Position numbers and translations under genes: made by a program. Positions 38,001 to 49,957 of a stretch of DNA of 64,000 nt are shown here, piece after piece. Origin of the DNA: Diphasiastrum complanatum (Eukaryota > Streptophyta > Lycopodiopsida > Lycopodiales > Lycopodiaceae); contig CM055096.1 in the NCBI GenBank assembly GCA_029204225.1, positions 36,593,089 to 36,657,088 on the forward strand. The letters run 5' to 3'. Position 1 is the stretch's first letter. Every line of letters begins with the position of its first letter. The notes below the pieces were generated by a model that was not told the origin of the DNA, did not search any database, and saw only the letters and a program-made list of their open reading frames with translations.

Positions 38001-39205
38001 ATTTCCATTTCCTCTGAAATCTGAGAATTACCCTTTGAAAACGAAGGATAAATAGCTGTTTTCTACAACGATGGATCTGTCTCAGAAATCTAGCTCATAT
38101 TCCCACTTAAAGGAAGATGATTCAATGGAGATTTTCACAGTAGAAAGCTACTCCTCCAGCGCTGGATCTGTCTCTCCTATTTACCAAAGTTTTTAAGAGA
38201 TTCTGAGCACCCTCTCTACTTTTTCCCTGCTGCTACTTAGCTCCCAAAGACGGAGATGGCTCTGATACCAGTGTAATAGATCCTAACACCACAGTAGGGC
38301 AAACACTAACTGATCCACCCAACCTTGCCTACTCCCTGATATAGAGTAAGCCCCTCCTAGCCCAGTGTGAGGACTGGTAGCATGCTACTGCCAAGTGTCG
38401 GCCACGTGGCACTGACGTGGCCGACTGCACGTCGGGACCCAACTGGGGGCCCTATCCTGCTGACAGGGTCCCTAGGCTGTGTTAGGCCCGCCATGGCTAT
38501 GGACCGTGCTGGGGCACACTACTCACACTGTCTTGCCCTGTTGGTCATGTACGCTGGACGCGACCCTGACTGTGGTATCTGACCTATCTCTGTTCTCTAG
38601 GGTTCGGCACTGGTTACGAGCTCGTAACAACGACGCACTCGTCCATCTCTGTATATGACTCGTATGCCTGACTCCCTAGCTTCTTGAAAGACCTTACGCC
38701 TCTCCTCCACCTGAATATAAGTAAGATCATCATCCATAAAAATGGTGGAGCCACGGAGCTTAGCTCTACATCATAAAGTGTCCCGTCTAGTAGCCAAGGA
38801 GGTGAAACGGATGATCAACGTGGCTGTATCTCTAGTAGTCCTCCATGCCGTGAACAAACCGTCTGTCTGATGTCCTAATGTGGTATCCAAGAAGCGCGTG
38901 GCCTCTGCTACAGCATCCTGTGTGTCTGGAATCCCTCTGACCCTAATGTTGAGAGCCTTTTGCTCCCGAGATTTCGCTTCCTGGATCATGGTAGTAGGTT
39001 TAGGAATCTAGAGAAGGCCAGCAGTAGAAGGAAGTTTTGGAGCAGCAGAGGCCGAGGAGGCGGTGGCGGCAGCGGCAGCGACATCGGCGGTGGGAGGCCC
39101 TGCCACGCAGGCAAGCGCTGACTGCATGGCAGTCAGTTCTGGCTGCCATGCAAGAAGCCTGCATGGCAGGGGGGGAGTGGGGAGGGGCCTTACGGGGGCG
39201 AAGGG

Positions 39206-39259
<54 letters not shown>

Positions 39260-42200
39260 CTTTGGGTTATATGCCACATTTGGACGTGTGGTTGGATGAC
39301 TAGCCTTCAAAAGTCCTGTTATGCCAACCTGTGAGGAAAACCATTTCAGCATAAAGTATAAGATGTAAACAACAAATATCTTAACAAATAGTTCAAGCAT
39401 ATGTTTCATAGTTAAAAAATCAACTACAAGTCATTACAATACAGTTGCTTATTATGGTAGGGACCATTGGACCCACAGTGAGTTCATATGTTGCCGTTTC
39501 AGAGTTTCCATAGCGATAAGTGATAACTTCGCCTTGTTCAGTGAATTTTATTTGGCCATTTACACTTCCAGGCGGCTGCAAAATTCACATGAACATGCAA
39601 TTCATGTTAGCACTGATACATTTCTAAGGGACACATTGGTTCAAATTCTAAGGCCGAAGATATCAAGATGATAATCTGTTACAACGTGTGCACATTACAA
39701 TAATGAATCATTGTTCTCTTGCGTGAAGAATGTGTCACACAAGAGTCATAAATAAAAAATCTTCTCCACAGACTTGTCAAGAGAATGTGGAATCACTTTC
39801 TCAGACATCCTTAAAGATAAGTTGAGAGATTATGGCAGACGGACAAAGAACTGAAAAGTAAGGTGTTTCAAAACTTTCTAGCCACAGGCATCTCAAGATA
39901 GAGGACTGATGAAAGGATGACCTGTGCAAGTATACTTTCATGAGTAGGGCCTGCTCCACGGCCTACAGTCCCACCCCTGCCATGAAAGATCCGTGCACTT
40001 ACTCCAGCATTGTTTGAGATACTTTGAATGACTTCCTGAGCCTTGTAAAGGTTGAAGGCACTTGCTGTAATCCCTCCATCTTTACAAGAATCTGAATAGC
40101 CCAACATAACTTCCTGCACAGAAAAATGAAAGTAATCAGTATACAGACATTGAGTAGCTGATGATTGTTGAAAACGTGATTGGAATGATGAGATGTGTTC
40201 TGGACAGATACACAATGCTTATATCATCAGAGCAATGGAACTGAAAGAAATTTCTAATCAAAATGTACCTGTACACCACCTGATGCTTCTACAATGTCCT
40301 TGTAAACTTGGTTCTCAAGGAGTACTGACAATGCAGCTGGCATATGCTGTGCAGCCAAGAAAGAATATTAGCGGGGAGTACATGAAATCTACACATAGTG
40401 GCCATCAACAACCACTATACTCAACATACACATACAAGAGTACTTCCTTTTCAACATGAGAAATAATCTAATTACTTACTAATTTGACATGATTAGCATC
40501 TATATATCTCAAAGATGGAAATGCAAATATTCAATTGGCATGTCTGTGTTCATGAGTTACATGCTTTAGAGCATTGTGTAAAGCAGCATGAGTTTTAGTC
40601 TGACTCTGCTATCAGTTAAAGTATCTCATGGAGCGAAAGTGACAGTAGAACATGTCATTGGTTGAGATTTAGCATAGAAGCTTCTTTTGAAGCATTAAAT
40701 CAAGAGACTTGAAAACCGATGCCTGCTTGTATCTTCTGTTATTGGCAATAATAAATCACATGATTTGAACTGCAAAAGCTGGTACCTCCAGATCAGGGAT
40801 AGTCTCAAAAAGTGGTGTGACCATGAGACGTGAAGACCATTTCCCGGAAGAATCCTTCTCAATAATGCCTCTACAAGAAATCCAAGCTAGAAGTAAAACC
40901 TGCTTTGCACATAGAATAAAATAAACAGACTAGTATTAAGGAAAGCTACTAGTTTCCGAGTTGCTCCAATTCAGTGCTACGAAATGATATGCTTCTCATC
41001 TATGAAAAATGGGACGATTCAAGAAACAAGGACCAGAACTCATGCATCTAGAGGTTTCATGAACAGGCCACATCATTAAAGAATCAAGTCAAAATCCTTA
41101 AATCAAACAGAAAAGGATGCTTAACTAAGGTCCTTTGGCAAGATTGAGGTAACAATCTGAGTCACTATTTGATTTATTTTGACCAAGAATAAAATTCTGA
41201 GAAGAAAGACCATGACAAGGTTTGCTGAGTTGTAAACCAACAAAAGACGCCACTAGTCTCATGTTTATAAGGAAATTCAGCTTCACTAACCTAAGAGAAA
41301 AAACACAGGCATATAGATGATAGAAAGAAAAGAAAAATGTGACAGGCCCAAGTCAAGTTACCAATTTTTGTATCACCTCTCATTGGATAAAAGAAAACTA
41401 AACATGTATCTGTCTTTTTTGCTGGCCAGATATTTTGTTTGGCTGGCTAGGCCTCCTGTCCATTAGGCAGATCAAGCCACAGCTATTAATCTTGATCACC
41501 TTAGAAGATATAGGCTCGGGGGTGGCTTATAATTAGCATTACTTCTGCAATTGGAAGTTAGCAAAGGAACTTTGTTTACTTTCTTGCTACTTATCCTGGT
41601 TTCTACCCTACTCACTAGCCTGCATCGATTGGAGCTGCTGCAAGTATGCCACTTCATATTCTTCGATGCCCATGATACGCTCTGCTGCCTTTTAAGGGCA
41701 CCTCAATGTGGCATAGTTCTTGCTGCTGCCCTAGATTCTCTTTGCTGCATCTTTCTTCTTGCCAAATATTGCAATCATCCTTTTGACTGTCACAATCTAA
41801 GCAAGCAGATTTTTCTTGTACAACTACCCCTTTCCCTGCCACCAACTCATCTTTACTCAGAAGCATGCCATGCTCACACATGAGAGGCCATGTATGCCCC
41901 TAAAAATTGTTTTGATCCTACAGTGGAAAAGAATTAAACAGCCAGTATGATGAAAATGTTAATGCCTCCGATTACTTCAGAAAAGCAGCTATTCATTCAC
42001 TATCTCCAGTGTACCATAATGTCAAGAAAGAGGTCCAGACCTTCAAACGTTGGTTAATGATAGCGTGAACACTTTTTGTTGGAAATCAGATGCAACTCTT
42101 TGCTGCATCTTTCTTCTTTCCAAATATTCCTCAGCTTCACTAACTCTTTCTAACAAGCATTGAGGCAGATATCACATGTCTTGAGGATATATTTTCATGG

Positions 42201-45200
42201 ACGAGAATCTTACAAGGATGTAAGTGCAGAAGCACTGGACAATGGATGAGTTAATAGAGATGGAAGGTTGAGATTTGTTAGTGAAAGAGTTAGTAGACCA
42301 TTGAACCCAATGGAGGTAGCTCATATCCATGGGGTACGTTCAAGATCCCAAAGGAATCATCCACACTCCATCTTGAATTTTGAGATTGATGGCATCCACT
42401 CACTTGAAGGTGAAGTATATCTTAGACACTTAGGTACGTGATCAAATGAAGATGTCTTGTTTTGCAATGATCGCGATTAGGGTCTACAGAGAGGATTGCC
42501 CAGAACTTCAGAAAGCTTTTGGGCCTTAGTAATGTTAAAGGATATAAAGTTTAGCGATGTGTTGATATGTGAATATCTAAAGACTAGAAATCTGAGCAAT
42601 CCCTGCAGTCACAAAGGAGGCATCACAGTAAATGTGGATACTTTTTCACACATAACAGGCACTCATCTTGGAATGGATAGCTTATCATTTGAGATTATGT
42701 GATAGAGTTGATAGATAATGGCATAGGAGAAAATATTTACCTGGTAGCAACATGGAAAGCAAGAAAAACATAAAGATTTAAATCCATTTTGAAATGCCTT
42801 AGGTTCTAAGACTTGACCATTCAGGAAAACAATTGCTAGTTCATGATAATAGTTGCTAGTTCATGAAGAGTACGAAATATGAGGCATCATGATACAGATG
42901 AATGCCTTGCAAAAGAATGAGATTTGTAGCAAGGCTACGCACATCCACTTACTTTATGATGTTATCCATTTCCTTATAAGTTAGTCGAAGTCCTTGGATG
43001 ATAGTCATTCACATGATTTGCCCATATTTTCATTAAGATTCAAGGGGTTAAGTTACAGGCATCCCATTGATATATGCTTGGAAATGTGGTCCATGATATC
43101 ATTTAGCATACATCACTTCCCAATCAAAATTCTTTAATGTTGATGCAGTTTTGCTCATTTGGGTGGTTTTGTTTTCTTTTCCGATATCAATTTGCATTCT
43201 ATATCATTAGATTCCTCTCATCTTTGGTGATGAATTTTGAACACTTCTCATTCTTCTTATGGTTCTTAAGAGTTCAAAGTTATGCCTATGAATGTGCAAT
43301 GGATCTTCAGCTTTTAGAAGATGCTGAATAGTAACTTTTGAATGTTGAAATGGTCACATTAAGTGCATGTACAGGCTTAATGTGCAATGGATCTTCAGCT
43401 TGTTAGAAGATGCTGAATAGTATTTTTTGAGTGTTGAAATGGTCATATTAAGTGCATGTACAGGCTTAATTTTGATGTAAAACCTTGTCTAAGTGTACAA
43501 ACACATGACATGTCAGTTTTTTATTGAGATTGAACTTTGCAGTCCCTAATGGACTTGTGAAGCCAAAGCAAAGTGGTGTTTCTGAGTATGAGCTATTTTG
43601 AACATAAATGCAAGCATCGAGACACCCCATTGGTCCATTTTCCCTAAAACACTAACTCATTTCTCTTGACCTAGATCAATATATATATATATATATCATA
43701 GGTCCCGCGGTACTGGGTACCGCGGATCCCGGTACCGCGGGACCATACTGGTACCGCGGTACCATGATGGTACCGCGGTACCACAATATAATAATATATT
43801 TATTATTTAATATTTTTTTTAATTTTTTTTTACCTAAACCTACCCGCCCCCCTCGCATTTCCTCTGAAATTTTTTTGAGCCCTCTCCGCCCTGCCATCGC
43901 TGCTGGTTTTTCTTGCCTGCCTTTGATTCCTTGCGTCGCCCATCGCCCACGCAACGCCCTGCCTTGCATCTGATTTCCTTTGCCCTGCACTCGCCCATTT
44001 TCAGCGTCTCTCCAACAGTGAACCCTGCTGTTTTTTTTCCAGCAATCCATCCCTCATTTCATCTGCAATGGTGCAATCCGACCTTTCCGGTCTGTGGGAC
44101 GAGGTAGACATTGTCAGGCGGGTTGCCGACAAGGCCAACAAGACCGGTCAGAAGATCGTGCGCTGCCGATACTGTCTCGTCGAGTTTGCTGCATCCCTCA
44201 CTCGCCTTAAAGGCCATCTGCTCGGTGCACGCGCCAAAAATGGTGCCACCTTGAATGCTGCCCCTTGTGGCAGCATGACCGTCCCCGACAGGCAGCGACT
44301 ACTGGACACCTACGGGCCGCGGCTCGTGGCAGGGGAGAACACCATTTCGGAGGGCGTTCTCCGATTTTGCACCGCTCCTTATGTGACTAACCCAGAGTTG
44401 CTGCCTGCTTGGCTGGCACGCACGAGGAGAGGGAGTGCATCCTCCTCTGGTCCCTTTGCCCCTCAGACAGCTCTGCCTCATGCACCCCCATCTGCTCAGA
44501 TTCCGGTGGATCCCGTCCCATCGCGTCCGACAGTTGCCACTGCGGTTCCACCACCACCCACTGTTGCTCGCACTCCACCAGTCTACGACTTTCTCATGGA
44601 CTCTCCGCCACCCGAGCAGGCCCAGGATGGTACTGGGCGGGCCTTCGAGGATGTGGAAGAGATCCCTTCTTCCTTCCCTTCCCATCCGGATGACCTCCTC
44701 AGCCAGCAGTTTTCGTACCCCATGCCAGATGTTGCCCCTCCACCAGTGCACCCCACCTATGCTGCTGCACCCATCCCTGCCAGTGCATCCCACTCTCCCC
44801 ATTCCACGTCTACAGCCGATGCATCCACCAGCGCCCAGCCTGTCGCGTCATCGTCCATTCCCGTCACGGTTGGTGCACCGTGCTGGAGGTCCACCACCCG
44901 TCGTCCACTAGGGAGAGCCCTCGTGCAGCAGACCATTCGCGGCGCGCATCAGCCGCACATGGACAGAGAGGCCACACAGGCCGTGGCCAGTCTGGTTTAC
45001 GAGCTGAACCTGCCCTTTGCCATCACCGACTCTGAGCCCTTCAGAAGGGCCTTCCGCCTTGCACAGTCTGTCAGCCCTAGCTGGAGAGTCCCTAGTTCAG
45101 AGGTTGTCCGCACACACATGCTGAGGGATAGGGTCGAGTCCTTGTCTAGAGAGATGGAGCCTCTGCGTCGGCACTGGGCCACTTACGGTTGCAGCATCAT

Positions 45201-48200
45201 GTCCGATGGCTGGACTGATGTCAGGAGGAGGCCGATCCTCAACATACTGGTCTCCAGCTGCATGGGCACACAGTTTTTGAGGGCAGTGGATTGCAGCAGG
45301 GGGGGGAGAGTCATATCTGCAGAGTTCATGTTTGATGTCATCAGGTCTTCCATCCTAGCCATAGGCCCACAGCATGTCGTCACGGTGGTGACGGACAATG
45401 CCACGAACTGCATTCAGATGGGTGTACTGCTAGAGGCCGAGTTCCCTCATATTGTTCATACCCCCTGTGCAGCCCACGGCATAGACCTTTTGATGGGGGA
45501 CATTGGAGCACTTCCCTGGGTTAGAGCCATCGTCCGGGAGGCCCTCTTCCTGGTGACTTTTGTCACCAGAAAGAGGCGTGTTCTTGCCATGTTTCGGGTG
45601 TTTAGCCATCTGGACCTCCGTAAGCCAGCCCCCACGCGCTTTGCATTCGACTTGGTGGTCATCGACCGTTTGATCAGGTGCAGGGCCCAGCTTCTACAGA
45701 TGGTTGCCAGTGATCTTTGGGGTGCCAGTACATTTCCGCACACTGAGGATGGGGAGCACTTTTCTTCCACGGTGAGGGGAGACCAGTTCTGGAGGGATGC
45801 ACAGACATTGTCAAGACTGCTTCGACCACTCTACATTGTGCTCCGCATGGCTGACAGCGAGGGGTCGACACTTGGACTGGTGTATGAGCTCATGGACCGG
45901 ATTGGACAGTTCCTGCAGCTGCCCATCTTGCAGCCAGAGAGGTAAGCGGTACAGTGTTGCAATTGACCTTTATCTTTTCAGTACTTGCTAGTTTGTTTTT
46001 CTGTCAATGTTAAGCTTTTTCGTAATGCCCTAAACCACATGCCCCTCACCTGCAGGATGACAGAGCTGAAGTTCATATGGGAGACGCGATGGAACTACTT
46101 CCACAGGAGTATCCACAGCGTTGCACACATGCTGCATCTCCTCTTCCTCTCTCCGACACAGATCGCAGACAGGGAGCTCGAGGCCGATTGGCTTCAGTAC
46201 ATTCACAGGGTGGGTCCACACATAGGTTTGGATCCTATCAGGCTCATGGAGGAGCTCGCTGCATTTCGTTTCGGCATGGGCACATTCGGCCACCCGGCTG
46301 CCCAGGATCCAGAGAGGAGGCAGCTACCCATTACCTGGTGGACCATGTTCGGTAGCACATACCCATCTATACAGCGTCTTGCACTGCGTGTCCTTTCTCA
46401 GGTATGCATCTCATTTTATCTTCCAATTTTTGTGTTTCGTTGAAGTTTCACCTTTGCCACAATGTGCTGAAGTATTTCAATGCACGCACCACAGGACTGT
46501 GCTGCCTCTGTGTGTGAGCGTAATTGGAGCACGTGGGCACTGATTCACACGAGGAGAAGAAACCGGTTGTCAGTGAGTCAGTTGGAGCGGTTGGTGTTCT
46601 GTAGCACCAACGCACGTCTCGCCAGGAGGCTTCCGACCATTACGAGCGCATTGCAGGTGATAAGCTAATCTTTCATAGCATGTTGGTTGACTCCTGGTAT
46701 GTTGATTTCATTTCTTGAAAAAGTTGTCTCTCTGACATGCAAATTTTAAACCTTGCAGACGAAGATATCTGATTTGGAGCGCCAGGTTGACTTGCCTACG
46801 GACAGCACCCATCCCATGCCTGCAGATGACCTGGGCACACAGTTGATGGCAGAGAGAGAGAGGGAGCTTGCCGAGATGAGAGAGAGAGAGCTTGGGCTTG
46901 AGCACAGAGAGCCCCCATTGTATGAGGCAGATGAGCCAGTGTCAGAGGATGAGCATGATGAGGATGAGCCCATTCGGGTTGTGTTTGCCAGACCAGAGAG
47001 GGATGAGGCAGATTATACAGGTGCAGGGCACACGCCACGGGCAGGGGTCACAGGTGCATCACGTGGCAGAGGTGGGACACATGGCACAGGTTATACCGGC
47101 AGACAGGCAGGGCACACAGGGGGGGGCAGTGGCATACCTACCTATGTCGACATGATGGAGGAGGCTCTTGATAGAGGGCAGAGTGGTTTAGATGCTGGTC
47201 CCGCAGATGTTTGGATGCGTGCAGCACAGAGTCATGGCCGTTACTACGACAGCACACCAGAGGAGGCACCTGATGACTTTCATTGCACAGATTGGGAGGC
47301 CATGCAGGGTCTACAGGGTGCACATGATGAGGCACGGGATGAGGCTTGGGTTGATTCAGGGGTTGGTGCACAGGATGATTCAGAGGTCGGTGCACAGGAT
47401 GATTTAGAGGCTGGTGCACAGGATGAGTCCCAGAGCCCAGAGCATTTGTATTCGGATGCCCAGCTGGCCGACTTGGTTGCCACATTGGATTCAGAGGCCT
47501 TGCAGATGCCGAGTGTCAGGGCGCCCCCATCATCTCTTGCCAGCATGCCACACACAGAGTCCCAGCCAGAGCAGCCGCATGAGGTGCCTACAATTCCTCC
47601 AGCTCCTCAGAGGGTGTATGTGCGTCGCACAGCTCCTCCAGTGCCACCGATGCCATTTAGGCCTGCATCCCCTCCATCGCCGTCCACTTCTGCAGCACCA
47701 GGTCTCCATGGCAGGCCACCATCTGTGCCCAGGTTTTCTCTTGCAGCGCCCACATCCACAGTGTCTCCTCCAGTGGCAGCACCCACGTCACATCCTCCTC
47801 CTTTGGCAGCACCCAGGATGTACCAGTACCGGCCACCACAGCGCCCCTTTCAGTACATATCGCCACTGTACTCGCCTCCTGCACAGCCAGTTCCTCCACC
47901 TGCAGCAGCCCCACGGGCACACACTCCACGAGCTCATCCTCCTCGCTCAGTTGCACAGGGAGTTCCCTCTTTTGCTTCCCTATCCCAGCCGGCCTCAGCT
48001 TGGGCCCAGCCTAGCCAGCCAGGTGATTTGCATGGGGGTGACGAGGCATTGACAGCTCCTCTTGTCCGCAAGAGACCAGGCAGGCCCAAGGGTGCACCGA
48101 ACAAGAAAGGCAAGGCACAGAAACTGCCAGGGAGGAGAGGACGACCACGCAGGGCTCCAGGTACAGGTAGAGGTGCAGTATCACAGCCAGTTGGAGCAGG

Positions 48201-49925
48201 TGTTGTTGGTTTGGCCTGCTTGGGGGCTGATGCGGAGGCTGATTGGGAGGATGAGGATGACGAGTCTTCCCCCTCGGATACACAGCCCATGCCAGTTCCA
48301 GACAGGCAGAGATATCGGCTGCGAGAGTCAGCTCGGGGCCCTGAGTTGTCTCCAGAGCATTCGTCTGAGTCAGAGCCAGAGCATTGATTGTGGCTCTATT
48401 GTTTTAGTTTCAGTAGTTTGTCTCTAGCAGTCGGTCTACCATTGTACTCAGATGATTTTTCACATTATATACAGTGTTTGGCCTACATTATTTGCTGCAC
48501 ATTGTGCGTATGTCGCTCTGTACATGTGATGCTTTATTTTATGTTGAAGAATTCTATGTGCGTGTGTGAATCCTATTTTCATTTAATTTCGTTTGAAGTG
48601 AATGCTAGCTTCACATAGATGCACCTACATCATGAGCACAGCAATCACCCCTACACCCCAAACGACATTGAATAAACACATGTAATACATCTGCATTTAA
48701 AAAAATTACAAACATTGCATCTTACATGACCAGGCTCGCGTTGCACAAAAAACAACTATGTATATATTCAACCGTTGTATCAGGATAACATCACATATAC
48801 TGTCATTTTTTTAAGCAGCCATCTAGTTATTTGCTGCACCATAAACTGCCGAAAACTACATAGCAACAGTCCGCCACATACGGGTGGACCTCATCTATTC
48901 TAAACATCCCTCACTGATCCTCCACCGACTCCTCGCCCTCGTCTGGTGCATTGTTTTGTCGCTCTTGCTCTGCCTCCCGGTTAGCCCGAGCTGCCTCCTG
49001 GTTAGCCCGACGTCTGGCCGCCCTTTCCCTGACCATGATGAGCTGCCGTCGTGTGAAATTCATTCCGATCTGCTCATCCAGATCCAGCTCGACAGCGGGG
49101 ACAGGATCCACAGCGGGGGCGGGTGGCTCCGGTTCCGGATTTCTCTGTCGAGTCTGTCGCAGCATCTCTCGGATATCTGCCTCTTGCTTCCGATGCCTCT
49201 CGTTGTGCCTTCGGATATCTTCCTCAAGCTTTCTCCTGGCTTCGCCCTCGGGCTTCGGTGGTATTCGCTCAGCCATCTCGATCGACCTTCTCCTCACAGC
49301 ACCCTGATCCTTGAACACCCTCTCACAGCACCCTGGCTCTCAAACAGCCTCTCACAGCCTGTCACCGGCTCTCGCTTGCTCTCTCACTGTCTATCACTAG
49401 CCCTCTCACAGCCTCTGAAAATGCCGACCACAATGGCATTGTGAGTGCCTATTTATCCCCACAGCCTGATCGGCCATGTGGATCCCCATCATCCCTCCAT
49501 GTGCCTCCGTACCCGCCCCCATGTGATGCTCCCCCCTGTGTTGGTCTCCCATTGGGCCCATGGTCTGCTCACCCACAATGCCCATGTGCCTCTGTACTTG
49601 CCCCCATGTGATGCTACCCCCCTGTGTTGGTCTCCCATTGGCCCCTCGGTCTGCTCACTCGCAGTGCCCATGTGCCATTGCAACGGTCCCCTGCATCATG
49701 TACTGTACCCTCTTTTTTTACACCCAGAACCCCCTCTTTTTACTTTTTTTTGTCCTTTTTTGGTAGTTAATATGCAAAAAAAAATTACTAAAAATATATT
49801 AAAAAATAAAAAAAAATATTAAAAATGGTACCGCCCTGGTACCGCGGATCCCAGGGCGGTACCGTACCGGCGGTACCACTGATATGGTACCGGCGGTACC
49901 ATACCAGCGGTACCAGAGGGTACTA

Positions 49926-49957
<32 letters not shown>

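Larger units (their letters stand above)
32821..38629 (-). mobile_element. Ty3/gypsy retrotransposon, 3'-truncated and frameshifted
   Basis: In minus-strand order the element has a 5' LTR (38,629-38,272), a primer-binding site complementary to initiator Met-tRNA (38,270-38,259), an untranslated leader, gag, protease, RT, RNase H and integrase. The polyprotein stops at a premature end soon after the integrase (32,821). No chromodomain or 3' LTR can be recognised, so the 3' end was probably deleted. It sits inside a LINE ORF1 fragment and in PEPC intron j-k, in the same orientation as PEPC. Confidence 0.9.
43697..49927 (+). mobile_element. hAT transposon, 6.2 kb, probably autonomous
   Basis: The ends read CATAGGTCCC... 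and ...GGGTACTATG (reverse complement CATAGTACCC). Both abut AT repeats, consistent with an 8-bp TATATATA target duplication that cannot be resolved inside the repeat. Each end carries about 100 bp of palindromic GGTACCGCGGTACC-type motifs, likely transposase-binding sites. Inside are a four-exon transposase gene and a convergent ORF. It is GC-rich against AT-rich intron DNA, which marks it as a relatively recent arrival. It lies antisense in PEPC intron e-f. Confidence 0.92.

Noticed and set aside
41551-41883. 110-codon ORF with a hydrophobic, signal-like start inside PEPC intron e-f
   Set aside because: No splice context, homology or codon signal; antisense within an intron; likely chance.
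44299-48290. Many 60-210-codon ORFs on both strands of the hAT gene
   Set aside because: Shadows caused by GC-rich, stop-poor coding sequence of the transposase.
48884-49444. 186-codon plus-strand ORF opposite the second hAT ORF
   Set aside because: Leu/Ser/Pro-rich mirror of the charged minus-strand ORF; it also overlaps the 3' region of the transposase gene. The minus-strand reading is more protein-like, though only moderately certain.
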